Shown piece after piece: positions 51,145 to 59,397 of a DNA stretch of 64,000 nt. Each line of letters starts with the position of its first letter. Position 1 is the stretch's first letter. The position numbers were made by a program, and so were the translations under genes. The stretch comes from Actinomycetales bacterium. GTDB taxonomy: Bacteria; Actinomycetota; Actinomycetes; Actinomycetales; Cellulomonadaceae. Under the pieces are notes generated by a model, which had not been told where the DNA came from, made no database searches, and saw only the letters and a program-made list of their open reading frames with translations. The DNA lies in contig JAHLLI010000005.1 in the NCBI GenBank assembly GCA_020444245.1, forward strand, positions 62,001-126,000. Reading direction: 5' to 3'.

Positions 51145-52338
51145 TCACCCCACCCTCACGACGACGGCCCCGGCGGAGTCACCGGCCGCGCAGCCGGTGA
51201 ACAGCCCGACCCCGCCGCCACGCAGCACCAGCGCCTCGATCAGCTCGGCGATGGCGCGCGCGCCGGTCGGGCCCTGCGGGTGGCCGTAGACCAGCGAGCT
51301 GCCGTACGGGTTCATCCGCTCCACGGGGAACCCGGTCTCCCGGGAGAACCACAGGTCGTTGACCGCGAACGGGTTGTGCGTGGTGACCACGTCCACGTCG
51401 CCGATGGTCAGGCCCGCGTCGCGCAGCGCGCGCTCGGCCGCCGGCACCGGCGCCTTGGGCATGAAGGCCGGGGTGGCGCGGGCGAACCCGGTCGCCAGGA
51501 TCTGGACCGCCCCGCCGTCGCGGCCCATGGCCGCCGCACGGTCGGCGTCGGCGACGACCACGCCGGCGGCCCCGTCCGCCGGGTGGGTCTGCGCACCGTA
51601 GGTGACCACGCCGCCGGGCTTGACCGGGGACAGCCGCGCCAGACCCTCGGCAGTGGTGGGGAACACGCCCCAGTCCTCCTCGACCACCGTCGGCGGCTTC
51701 GAGCGCGGCCCGGGGACGGTCACGGGGACCTGGTAGCGGCGCTGGAACGCGCGGTCGTCGACGAGCGACGCACGGTACTGCTCGTAGCGCAGCAGGGTGA
51801 GGTCGTCGAGCTGGGCGCGCGTGAAGCCCGCGTCGGCGGCGGTGTTCTCGGCGGTGTCGTTCATGGACTGGCCGGTGGTCGGGTCGAGCTTCATCGGGTC
51901 GTTGACCCAGTGCTCGGCGATCGGCGCAGCGCCCGGCGTGCGCTGGCTCGGGTAGAGCATCAGGGGGCCGTTGCTGGTCCGGTCGGTGAGCACGCCGATG
52001 GTCGCGCGGTGCGCGCCCAGCTCGACCTGGGTGGCAAGGTGCTCGACCACCGCCGCGGACGTGGCGCAGGCCCGCGCGATCCACGGACCGCCGGCGGCGC
52101 CCGCCCCGAGCTTGCGGGCTAGGAGCGTGACGCCGAAGAAGGCGGTCGGCTGCGGCACGGTCATGCCGAGCGCCCACTCGGTGAGCTCGGCCGGGTCGAC
52201 CTGGCGGTCGGCGAGCGCGCGGCGGGTCACGTCCTCGGCCATGTCGAGGCTGCTGAGCTCCGCCAGGGGTCCCTGCCACTTGGCGAAGGGGGTCGACCAG
52301 GCCAGGCCCAGCGGGATGAAGGCCTTCTCGAAGCGCAT
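51145..52338 (-). CDS. Thiolase-family acyl-CoA acyltransferase
   Basis: 397 residues from ATG 52338, with GGAGGACC upstream. The nucleophile is C91 in ARACATSAAVVEH, the active-site His is in VTTHNPFAVND and the second Cys is in FTGCAAGDSAGAVVV. Sequence layout fits the thiolase/SCP-x-like group used on branched or aromatic acyl-CoAs. It is the first gene of the operon and is divergent from the MarR gene, with the shared operator just upstream. It should split a 3-ketoacyl-CoA to acetyl-CoA and a shortened aryl-CoA. Confidence 0.88.
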   Translation of the reverse strand: MRFEKAFIPLGLAWSTPFAKWQGPLAELSSLDMAEDVTRRALADRQVDPAELTEWALGMTVPQPTAFFGVTLLARKLGAGAAGGPWIARACATSAAVVEHLATQVELGAHRATIGVLTDRTSNGPLMLYPSQRTPGAAPIAEHWVNDPMKLDPTTGQSMNDTAENTAADAGFTRAQLDDLTLLRYEQYRASLVDDRAFQRRYQVPVTVPGPRSKPPTVVEEDWGVFPTTAEGLARLSPVKPGGVVTYGAQTHPADGAAGVVVADADRAAAMGRDGGAVQILATGFARATPAFMPKAPVPAAERALRDAGLTIGDVDVVTTHNPFAVNDLWFSRETGFPVERMNPYGSSLVYGHPQGPTGARAIAELIEALVLRGGGVGLFTGCAAGDSAGAVVVRVG

Positions 52339-52379
52339 CGGGTCCTCCGGCGTCGTCGGCGGGGTACCTGGGGAAACTA

Positions 52380-52392
52380 TCAGGTTTACTGA
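52380..52392. promoter_or_regulatory. MarR operator, copy 1 (TCAGGTTTACTGA)
   Basis: Lies in the 129-bp divergent region between the thiolase operon and the MarR gene. Its sequence is 12/13 identical to the reverse complement of the site at 60538-60550. A GATAGT hexamer just left of it could be the -10 of the thiolase operon. Confidence 0.6.
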
Positions 52393-52467
52393 AGATTGTG
52401 CCAGAGGTCCGGGCCGTGCGGGCCCGACCGACATAATGGCCACCGACCCGCGACCGGGAGGACTCCG

Positions 52468-52908
52468 ATGCCCGCACCTGACGAGGCGACGCTGCTCTAC
52501 CTGATCAAGCAGGTGGAGCTCGCGGTGCGGTCGCACCTGGACGAGGCGGTCGCCGGGCACGGCATCACGTCGCTGCAGTACACGGCGCTGACGGTGCTCG
52601 AACGGCACCCGGGGATGACGTCCTCGGAGCTGGCGCGCAACTCGTTCGTGCGCCCGCAGACGATGGCGCAGATGGTGACCTACCTGGTGGAACGCGGCCT
52701 CGTGCGGCGTGAGCCCGACGCGAGGTCGCGGCGTCAGCTCCTGATCTTCCTCGCCGACGAGGGCCGAGCCCTGCTCGACGAGCTGCGCGAGCCGGTCCGC
52801 GACATCGAGCGGCGGATGGTCTCCGGGCTCGACGGCGCGGACGCGCAGCGCCTGGGCGAGGCGCTGCGCGCCTGCCGGGTCTCGCTCGGCGGCGGGGCGG
52901 CCCACTGA
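52468..52908 (+). CDS. MarR-family transcriptional regulator
   Basis: 146 residues from ATG 52468, which has GGGAGG upstream; an ATG 24 codons earlier has none. The winged helix spans about 30-100: ITSLQYTALTVLERHPGMTSSELARNSFVRPQTMAQMVTYLVERGLVRREPDARSRRQLLIFLADEG, with the DxRSRR wing of MarR proteins. MarR regulators of this type usually bind aromatic acids or their CoA esters. It is divergent from the aryl-CoA operon and shares an operator sequence with the gentisate operon, so it is the likely common regulator. Confidence 0.9.
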   Translation: MPAPDEATLLYLIKQVELAVRSHLDEAVAGHGITSLQYTALTVLERHPGMTSSELARNSFVRPQTMAQMVTYLVERGLVRREPDARSRRQLLIFLADEGRALLDELREPVRDIERRMVSGLDGADAQRLGEALRACRVSLGGGAAH

Positions 52909-52918
52909 CCGGTCCACC

Positions 52919-53749
52919 TCAGGTGTGCGCCGCCGGCGCGTGGGGCTCGACGGCCTCGCTGTGCTCGTCGCGCTTCGCCCGCTGGATCTGCTCGTGCACG
53001 TGCGTGCGCAGCTCGGTGAACCGCGGCAGCGCGCGGGTGGAGATCTGGTCCCGGTCGTCCGGCAGGTCGACCCGCAGGTCCTCCTGGACCACGGTGGGCG
53101 AGCTGGACAGCACCAGGACGCGCTCGCCGAGGTAGACCGACTCGTCGATGTCGTGCGTGACGAACAGGACGGTCACGCCCAGGTCGCGCCACACCCGCCG
53201 CACGAGGTCCTCCAGGTCGGCCCGGGTCTGGGCGTCCACGGCAGCGAACGGCTCGTCCATGACCAGCACCTCGGGCCGGTAGGCGATCGCGCGGGCGATG
53301 GCGACGCGCTGCTGCATGCCGCCCGACAGCTGCCAGGGGTAGGTGGTCGTGGCGTGGGCGAGCCCGACCTCCTCGAGCGCGGCACGGACCAGCTCGTCCC
53401 GCTCGGCGCGGGGCACCTTGCGGGCCTTGAGCGGCAGGGCCACGTTGTCCTCGACGGTGAGCCACGGGTACAGGCTGCGGCCGTACTCCTGGAACACCAC
53501 CGCCATCTTCTCCGGAGGGTCGGTCACGGGCTGGCCGTCGAGCGAGACCGACCCCGCCGACGGAGCGAGCAGGCCGGACAGGCACTTGAGCAGCGTGGTC
53601 TTCCCGCAGCCGGACGGGCCCACGATGCAGACCAGCTCGCCGACGGCGACGTCGAAGCTGATCGAGCGGATCGCCTCCACGGTGCGACCGGCGGTCGCGT
53701 ACGTCTTGCCCAGGTCCGTCACGCGGAGCAGGGTGCGCGCGTCAGCCAC
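52919..53749 (-). CDS. ABC transporter ATPase (SsuB/TauB type)
   Basis: 276 residues. Walker A GPSGCGKTT, Q-loop VVFQEYGRSLYPWL, signature LSGGMQQRVAIARAIAY, Walker B VLVMDEPFAAVD and the switch His in FVTHDIDESVYL are all present. The long C-terminus (residues 215-276) has the usual THDIDE-region extension and a charged tail. It overlaps the upstream permease gene by 8 bp. It powers an importer of the nitrate/sulfonate/taurine class, here probably for an aromatic or sulfonated acid given the neighbouring gentisate genes. Confidence 0.92.
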   Translation of the reverse strand: MADARTLLRVTDLGKTYATAGRTVEAIRSISFDVAVGELVCIVGPSGCGKTTLLKCLSGLLAPSAGSVSLDGQPVTDPPEKMAVVFQEYGRSLYPWLTVEDNVALPLKARKVPRAERDELVRAALEEVGLAHATTTYPWQLSGGMQQRVAIARAIAYRPEVLVMDEPFAAVDAQTRADLEDLVRRVWRDLGVTVLFVTHDIDESVYLGERVLVLSSSPTVVQEDLRVDLPDDRDQISTRALPRFTELRTHVHEQIQRAKRDEHSEAVEPHAPAAHT

Positions 53750-54536
53750 GGGCCACCTCCCTCAAGCCGTGGTACCAGTGCAGGACCCGGCGGTCGACGA
53801 AGCCGAAGATCGTCGCCACGACGACCCCGATGAGTCCCAGCAGGACGATGCCGCTCCACATCTCGGCGATCATGAAGCTGCGCTGGAAGTAGACGAGCCG
53901 GTACCCGAGCCCGGACGACGCGGCGAACATCTCGGAGATCACCATGAGGATCAGGCCGATCGACAGGCACAGCCGGATCCCGGCCATGATCCGCGGGCTC
54001 GCGGCCGGCAGGATCACGTAGCGCAGCGCGAGCGCCCCGTGCACGCGGTAGGAGCGCGAGGTCTCGGTGAGCACGGGGTCCACCCCGCGCACGCCCTCGA
54101 CGGTGTTGAGCAGCACCGGCCACACGCACCCCGAGACGATGACGGCGAGCTTCATCGAGTCGCCGATGCCCAGCAGGAGCATCAGCACCGGGACGAGCGC
54201 GACGGGCGGCACGGCGCGGAAGAACTCGAGCATCGGCTCGAGCAGCTCGCGCAGCCACGGCGTGGTGCCGATCGCGGTGCCCGCCACGATGCCGATGACG
54301 ATCGACAGGGCCACGCCCGCGCCGAACCGGCCCAGGCTCGGCAGCACGTCCTGCACGAAGGCCGGACCGAACCAGGTGTCCACGAACGTGCGCGCGACCG
54401 TGGCGGGACCCGGGAAGTAGAACGACTGCGAGCCCTGGGTGGCCAGACCCCAGCCCAGCACGAGCAGCACCGGCAGCCCGGCGGCGAGGCCGACCGTGCG
54501 CAACGTCGGCACCAGGGATCGGGCGAGTGCGGTCAC
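53742..54536 (-). CDS. ABC transporter permease 2 (SsuC/TauC type)
   Basis: 264 residues with six hydrophobic segments. The coupling loop is ETSRSYRVHGALALRYVILPAASPRIMAG, as in SsuC-like permeases. The segment EFFRAVPPVALVPVLMLLLGIGDSMKL is also typical. It overlaps the upstream permease by 4 bp and the ATPase gene by 8 bp. The presence of two different permeases suggests a heterodimeric channel. Confidence 0.9.
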   Translation of the reverse strand: MTALARSLVPTLRTVGLAAGLPVLLVLGWGLATQGSQSFYFPGPATVARTFVDTWFGPAFVQDVLPSLGRFGAGVALSIVIGIVAGTAIGTTPWLRELLEPMLEFFRAVPPVALVPVLMLLLGIGDSMKLAVIVSGCVWPVLLNTVEGVRGVDPVLTETSRSYRVHGALALRYVILPAASPRIMAGIRLCLSIGLILMVISEMFAASSGLGYRLVYFQRSFMIAEMWSGIVLLGLIGVVVATIFGFVDRRVLHWYHGLREVARG

Positions 54537-55495
54537 AGTGCCTTCTCCTTGCGCACGGAGGGGTGCCAGAACAGCAGGCGTCGCTCGAGCATCCGGGTGG
54601 CGAGGTTGACCAGCACGCCGAGCCCGCCGGTCACCAGCACGAGGGCGTAGAGCCCGGCGGCGTCCGGGGCGGCGCGGTAGACCTCGATCTGGCGGCCCAG
54701 GCCGGGGTTGCCGATCACGAGCTCGGCCGTGATCGTGAGGATGAGCGCGACCGAGGCCGCGAGCCGCAGCCCGGTGATGACGTAGGGCAGTGCGGTGGGC
54801 AGCACCAGGTGGCGCAGCCGCTCGTAGCGGCCGAGCCGGTAGGAGCGGGCGGTGTCCCGGGCGACCGGGTCCACGTCGGCGACGCCGTGCAGCACCTGCA
54901 CGAAGACCTGCCAGAACGGCGCGTAGACGACCACCATGAGGGCCGCCTCGCGGGACAGGCCGGCGATGAGCACCGCGAGCGGGATGATCGCGACCGAGGG
55001 GATCGGGCGGAGGAACTCCACCGTGGAGTGCGTGGCCCGCTCGAGGAACGGCACGAGCCCGACGACCGCGCCGAGCGCGACGGCGGCGAGGAAGGCGATC
55101 GCCAGGCCGACCGACCAGGTGATGAGCGTGTCGCCCAGCGCGGCCCAGAACTGCGGCGTGCCGAGCTCGCGGCCCAGGCGTGCGAGCGTCGTGGTCGCCG
55201 CGGGCAGGTAGGTCTGGTTGACCAGGCCCGAGCGCGCCGCGACCTCCCAGGTGGCCAGGAAGCCGAGGATCCCGAGCAGGCCGAGGACCCGGCCCCGGCT
55301 CGTCGTCCAGCTCACCCGCCTACCGCCTCCTCGTGCCGTGGCCGCCGATCCGGGGGGCTCGCCGGGCGTCCGGCTCGCCCGGCCCTCCGTACGCCCGACG
55401 CCCGGAGCGGTCACGGCGCCGGCGACGTCGGGGCGCGGGTCCGAGGCCCCCGCGGAGCGTGCCGCGAGAGCCCCGGACCGGGCGCTGGGTGTCAT
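54533..55495 (-). CDS. ABC transporter permease 1 (SsuC/TauC type) with long N-terminal tail
   Basis: 320 residues. The first ~65 residues are Ala/Pro/Gly/Arg-rich and disordered (ARSGALAARSAGASDPRPDV), which is unusual for this family. Then come six hydrophobic segments with the coupling loop DTARSYRLGRYERLRHLVLPTALPYVITG and STVEFLRPIPSVAIIPLAVLIAGLS. The ATG at 55495 overlaps the binding-protein stop (ATGA), which supports this start. A GTG at codon 61 (VSWTTSRGR) would give a normal-length permease and cannot be excluded. Confidence 0.85.
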   Translation of the reverse strand: MTPSARSGALAARSAGASDPRPDVAGAVTAPGVGRTEGRASRTPGEPPGSAATARGGGRRVSWTTSRGRVLGLLGILGFLATWEVAARSGLVNQTYLPAATTTLARLGRELGTPQFWAALGDTLITWSVGLAIAFLAAVALGAVVGLVPFLERATHSTVEFLRPIPSVAIIPLAVLIAGLSREAALMVVVYAPFWQVFVQVLHGVADVDPVARDTARSYRLGRYERLRHLVLPTALPYVITGLRLAASVALILTITAELVIGNPGLGRQIEVYRAAPDAAGLYALVLVTGGLGVLVNLATRMLERRLLFWHPSVRKEKAL

Positions 55496-56502
55496 CCCTC
55501 GACGATGATCGTGTTGAGGTCGGGCGCCGTCTTGAAGTAGCCGTACCTGACGGCCAGGTCGGCGAGCGCCTGGAGGGTGGTGCGGTCGATCGTCGCCGTG
55601 AAGTGCGGCAGCGGCAGGTTGGCCGCGGCGTCCTCGGGCAGCGACATGTTGTCGACGAGCGACTGGCGCATCTCGGACTCGTTCGCCTCGGACCAGGTGA
55701 AGGCGTCGGCGAGTGCCTCACGCATCGCCTGGACGAGCTCCGGCTTCTCGTCGATGGTCTTCTGCGTGGCCTGCACCACGAGCGTCGGCAGACCGGGGAT
55801 GGTCGCCTGGTACGGGTCGACCACTCGCGCGCCGCCCGCGCCCACGACCATCGAGACGAACGGCTCTGGGACCCAGGCCGCGTCGATGTTGCCGGCTTCG
55901 ATCTGCGCGGGGACGTCGGGGAAGGCCACCTCGACGAACTTGATCGTCGACGAGTCGCCGCCGTCGGCGTCCACGGCCGCCTTGATCGTCAGGTCGCCGG
56001 CCGCGCCGAGCGAGTTCACGGCGACCGTCTTGCCGGACAGGTCCTTGGCGCTGGTGATCCCGGTCCCGGCGCCGGTGACGACCGAGTTGATGTCGGGGCC
56101 CTCGCGCAGGCTCTCGGCGTAGTTGGAGATGATCGACACCTCCAGCCCCTGGTCGCGGGCGCGCATCACGCCGAACGGCTGACCGACGGTGAAGTCGACC
56201 TCGCCGTTGATGAGCGCCGGCATCGCCTGGGCGCCGCCCTGGATCGGCTGGATGGTCACGTCGAGGCCGTGGTCGGCGAACACGCCCGCCTTGACGGCGC
56301 CCCACAGCGGCGCGGTCTCGCTGATGGTCAGCGCGCCGATGGTGACCTTGACCGGCTCGGCGGGCATCGACGAGGCCGACCCGTCCGAGGTCGAGCTCGT
56401 GCCACTCGCGGCGGGGGTCTCGGCGGTGCTCGAGCAGGCGGCCAGCCCGAGGGCCAGCAGTGCGGCTGAGGCGGCCAGGACGCGTGAACGTCGTCGGCTC
56501 AT
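55492..56502 (-). CDS. ABC transporter substrate-binding lipoprotein (SsuA/NMT1-like)
   Basis: 336 residues from ATG 56502, with GAGGACCCC upstream. The lipobox is LGLAAC, followed by a Ser/Thr/Ala linker. VTIGALTISETAPLWGAVKAGVFADHGLDVTIQPIQGGAQAMPALINGEVDFTVGQPFG is typical of NMT1/THI5-like binding proteins. IEAGNIDAAWVPEPFVSMVV is also a family hallmark. It heads an operon with two permeases and an ATPase downstream of a promoter with a consensus -35 box. The ligand could be an aromatic acid, judged only from the surrounding genes. Confidence 0.9.
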   Translation of the reverse strand: MSRRRSRVLAASAALLALGLAACSSTAETPAASGTSSTSDGSASSMPAEPVKVTIGALTISETAPLWGAVKAGVFADHGLDVTIQPIQGGAQAMPALINGEVDFTVGQPFGVMRARDQGLEVSIISNYAESLREGPDINSVVTGAGTGITSAKDLSGKTVAVNSLGAAGDLTIKAAVDADGGDSSTIKFVEVAFPDVPAQIEAGNIDAAWVPEPFVSMVVGAGGARVVDPYQATIPGLPTLVVQATQKTIDEKPELVQAMREALADAFTWSEANESEMRQSLVDNMSLPEDAAANLPLPHFTATIDRTTLQALADLAVRYGYFKTAPDLNTIIVEG

Positions 56503-56596
56503 GGGGTCCTCACTTCGTCGTTGAATCGAGGGGAGTGCCTGTACGGGTTCGTGGTGCGGGAGTGGCGCAGCGGATGCTGCGGCCTGGCGCAAAAGC

Positions 56597-56644
56597 ATGA
56601 CATTACGAAGTACATCGTGCATTCGATGTGTCATGTATGTCAAC
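56597..56644 (-). promoter_or_regulatory. Promoter and overlapping dyads upstream of the aromatic ABC operon
   Basis: On the minus strand a consensus -35 TTGACA (56644-56639) is followed 18 bp later by the weak -10 CACGAT. The dyad ACATCG / CGATGT (56613-56630, 6-bp spacer) lies between and on these boxes, and wider arms CATGACA / TGTCATG (56597-56603, 56630-56636) flank it. This is the most A/T-rich stretch of the neighbourhood. Control by the PaaX protein encoded just upstream is plausible. Confidence 0.5.
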
Positions 56645-56719
56645 GGCTCGCGGCCCCGGATCCGTCCTCGGCGCTGCGGCGCGCGGGCACGGCGGGGCCA
56701 CACGCCCTGCCGCGAGGCG

Positions 56720-57661
56720 CTACGCGGGAACCGTCGGGCCGGGCTGCGCCGAGAGCATCGAGAACTGGACGACGTGGTCGGCGAGCTCGGGGGCGTACCG
56801 CCCGAGCACCTCGCGCACCCGCGCCGAGGCCGGGACACCGAGGCCCTCGTAGGTGTCGAGGAAGAGCTCGCGGGCCCTGGGCCGGGGCCAGTCGCCGGGC
56901 AGGAGCTGCGGGGGCAGGTCGGGGTCCAGGCCGGGGAACGCGCGCCAGGCGTCCATCACCTCGGTGCGTCGCACCAGCGCGTCGACGGGGTCGATCGTGC
57001 CGCGGCCGAGCGCGGCATGCGTCGGCTCCCACGCGGCGACGAAGTCGCGGTACATCGCCGCCAGGCCGTCCAGGTCCCACGCGCTCTGCGGCGGCACGGT
57101 CGGCGTCGGCAGCTCCGGCGCGGTCGCGACGAACGCGGTCGCCGCCGTCACCGACAGGTCGGCGAGCTCGGCGATCGCCTCGGCGTGCCGGGGGTGGGGC
57201 GAGACCCACAGCGCGTCGTACAGCGGCGCGAAGCCGAGCCACCGCAGCCGGGTGCGCAGCGCCTCGCGGACCGAGCGGTTCGCCTCCGGCACCGAGAACG
57301 CGACCACGCTCCACCGGCCGTCCCACGGCTCCGCGTCCTCGGCGCCGAAGCTGACCAGCGTCGTCGCGCCCTGGCGCATGACCGCCTGGGCGCGGGGCGT
57401 GAGCCCGTGGAACGTGTTGCGGCCGGACCGGGTGGTGGCGAGCAGACCGTGCTTGACCATCCGGCTCAGCGCCGCGCGGGCGGCGACGTCGCTCACCCCG
57501 AAGTCGGCGAGCAGCTCCACCAGCGCCGCCGACGGCAGGGGCTCCGCGCGCCCCCACCAGTAGTCGCCGAGCAGGGTGAGCAGGAGGCTCGGCGGAGATC
57601 CCTGCCGGGTCCGGGGCAGGCGGGGGCGGTCACCGTCGGACGCGGGTGTCGCTCTCGTCAT
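56720..57661 (-). CDS. PaaX-family transcriptional regulator
   Basis: 313 residues from ATG 57661, which has GGAGGG at proper spacing; ATG 57667 is too close to it. The N-terminal winged helix is LLLTLLGDYWWGRAEPLPSAALVELLADFGVSDVAARAALSRMVKHGLLATTRSGRNTFHGLT. The central ferredoxin-like domain has WDGRWSVVAFSVPEANRSVREALRTRLRWLGFAPLYDALWVSP, both diagnostic of PaaX. The best known member senses phenylacetyl-CoA, but no phenylacetate genes are here. Position between the gentisate and transporter operons suggests it senses another aryl-CoA. Confidence 0.9.
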   Translation of the reverse strand: MTRATPASDGDRPRLPRTRQGSPPSLLLTLLGDYWWGRAEPLPSAALVELLADFGVSDVAARAALSRMVKHGLLATTRSGRNTFHGLTPRAQAVMRQGATTLVSFGAEDAEPWDGRWSVVAFSVPEANRSVREALRTRLRWLGFAPLYDALWVSPHPRHAEAIAELADLSVTAATAFVATAPELPTPTVPPQSAWDLDGLAAMYRDFVAAWEPTHAALGRGTIDPVDALVRRTEVMDAWRAFPGLDPDLPPQLLPGDWPRPRARELFLDTYEGLGVPASARVREVLGRYAPELADHVVQFSMLSAQPGPTVPA

Positions 57662-57747
57662 GGCCATCCCTCCGGTCGTCGGCAGCCGGCCCGCGGCCCG
57701 TCGCGACGCTGCGCGGGGCTCGCTCGGCTCGCGCCACGCGATGCTTG

Positions 57748-57786
57748 ACGCAGGGTACGCCGCACGCAGGAGATGGCGTCACGCAG
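57748..57786. repeat. Three direct repeats of ACGCAG upstream of PaaX
   Basis: ACGCAGG at 57748 and 57764 and ACGCAG at 57781, spaced 16 and 17 bp, in the gap between the maleylpyruvate isomerase stop and the PaaX start. Possible autoregulatory sites; could be chance in such GC-rich DNA. Confidence 0.25.
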
Positions 57787-57787
57787 C

Positions 57788-58531
57788 TCAGAGCCAGCGC
57801 GGCGCGGGAGCGGCCACCCGGTCGCCCAGCACGGGGCCGTCGGCGTCCGGACGGCGCCGGCCGGTGGCCCACGCGACGAGCTCGGCCGTCGTGCCGGTGA
57901 CCGCGCGGGTCGCGCCGTCGGACACCGCGACGACCCGGTCACGGTCGCTCGGCACCAGGACGAGGTCGCCGGCCTCGCCCCGCAGCCGCCAGGCGGCCGC
58001 GACGTCACGCAGCAGCGCGTCCAGGAGCTCGGCCGGGAGGTCGGTGAACCGACCGCCGTTGGCGAGGTCCACGGCGTGCACCCACACCTCCCGGGTGCGC
58101 ATCCAGACGGTCTCCGAGACCGGCACCACGCGTCCGCGTGCGGTGCGGACCTCGTGGCGCCACGCCTCCGGCTCCAGGTCGCGCCACTCGACGGTCAGGT
58201 GCACCGCGGCGTGCGCCGACAGCGTGCGGATGGCCCGCGGTGGCAGCGTCGCGGCGAACTCGATCTCGCGGTCCCGCTCGGCGGGTGAGGCGTACATCGG
58301 CGTCTCGACCCCGGTGGCCGCCCACTGCGTGAGCCGGGTCAGCGCCCGGGCGTTCAGGCCCACGTGCGCCGCGACGTGGGCGCGCGACCAGCCGGGCACG
58401 AGCGACGGGGCGGCGAGGTCCTCGTCGGCGAGCTCGTTGAGCTTGCGCGAGAAGTACGCCTGGCCGCGGCGCGCGAGCAGCAGTCCCGCGACGATCGCCG
58501 GGTCGGTGACCTTGTCGGAGCGCGCGACCAT
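57788..58531 (-). CDS. Maleylpyruvate isomerase, mycothiol-dependent type
   Basis: 247 residues. The N-terminal DinB-like helical domain has SLVPGWSRAHVAAHVGLNARALTRL, with the metal-ligand His of HVAAHVG, and a second His/Glu cluster further on (TREVWVHAVDLANG). This is the layout of the Corynebacterium mycothiol-dependent maleylpyruvate isomerase. ATG 58531 shares one base with the preceding stop (TGATG). It converts maleylpyruvate from gentisate ring cleavage to fumarylpyruvate. Confidence 0.88.
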   Translation of the reverse strand: MVARSDKVTDPAIVAGLLLARRGQAYFSRKLNELADEDLAAPSLVPGWSRAHVAAHVGLNARALTRLTQWAATGVETPMYASPAERDREIEFAATLPPRAIRTLSAHAAVHLTVEWRDLEPEAWRHEVRTARGRVVPVSETVWMRTREVWVHAVDLANGGRFTDLPAELLDALLRDVAAAWRLRGEAGDLVLVPSDRDRVVAVSDGATRAVTGTTAELVAWATGRRRPDADGPVLGDRVAAPAPRWL

Positions 58532-59397
58532 CAGGCGTCCGCCCCCGCGGCGGCGCCCTCCGCGGGCATGGCGGCCGGGGCGACCACGTGGCTGCTGATG
58601 GTGCCGATCCCGTCGATCGTCGTGGTGAGCACCGAACCGGCCCGCAGGTACCTGGGCGGTTTGCGGGCGTGCCCGACGCCACCCGGGGTGCCCGTCGCGA
58701 TGACGTCGCCGGGACGCAACGTCACCAGGGCCGACACGTAGGCGACCAGGGCGGCCGGGTCGAACACGAGGTCGTCGAGCCGGGTGCGCTGGACCACCTC
58801 GCCGTCGACCTCGGTGCGCAGCTCGCCGGTGAGGTCGAGGTCGGTCTCGAGCCACGGGCCCATCGGGGTGGTCGCCTCGACGGTCTTGCCCTGGAGCCAC
58901 TGCGGCGTGCGGTACTGCAGGTCGCGCATGGTCACGTCGTTGAGCACGGTGTACCCGGCGATCGCGGCGCGGGCCTGCTCGGCGCTCGCCCGGCGCGTCA
59001 CGGCCCCGACGACGAGCGCCAGCTCGCCCTCCCAGTCCACGGCGTCGGGCGCTTCCGGGGGGAGTGCGAGGTCGTCGTACGGCCCGATGAGGGCGTCGGG
59101 GTACTTGGCGAACAGCGTCGGGTGGCTGGGCAGCTCCCGACCCATCTCCCGGATGTGCGCCGCGTAGTTGAGCCCTACGCAGATGATCTTGGACGGCCAG
59201 ACCACCGGCGGCGCCCACCGGGTCGGGGCCAGGTCGGCGAGCGCGTGCGTGGGTCCCTCGGCCCGGGCCGCGCGGTCGTGCCACGCGGGGTCGGCCAGCA
59301 GCGCCCCGACGTCGGGCGCGCCGACCTCGGTCGCGTGCTCGGCGCCGACCCGGACCGCGACGGTGCCGCCGGGCAGGCGTAGCGTGCCCAGCCTCAC
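58531..59397 (-). CDS. Fumarylpyruvate hydrolase-type FAH protein (FAH copy 2)
   Basis: 288 residues from GTG 59397, overlapping the dioxygenase stop (GTGA). KIICVGLNYAAHIREMG and VDWEGELALVVGAVTRRAS provide the metal site. GYTVLNDVTMRDLQYRTPQWLQGKTVEATTPMGPWLET and GDVIATGTPGGVGHARKPP are the family motifs. Located between gentisate dioxygenase and maleylpyruvate isomerase genes, it should hydrolyse fumarylpyruvate to fumarate and pyruvate. Confidence 0.9.
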   Translation of the reverse strand: MRLGTLRLPGGTVAVRVGAEHATEVGAPDVGALLADPAWHDRAARAEGPTHALADLAPTRWAPPVVWPSKIICVGLNYAAHIREMGRELPSHPTLFAKYPDALIGPYDDLALPPEAPDAVDWEGELALVVGAVTRRASAEQARAAIAGYTVLNDVTMRDLQYRTPQWLQGKTVEATTPMGPWLETDLDLTGELRTEVDGEVVQRTRLDDLVFDPAALVAYVSALVTLRPGDVIATGTPGGVGHARKPPRYLRAGSVLTTTIDGIGTISSHVVAPAAMPAEGAAAGADA

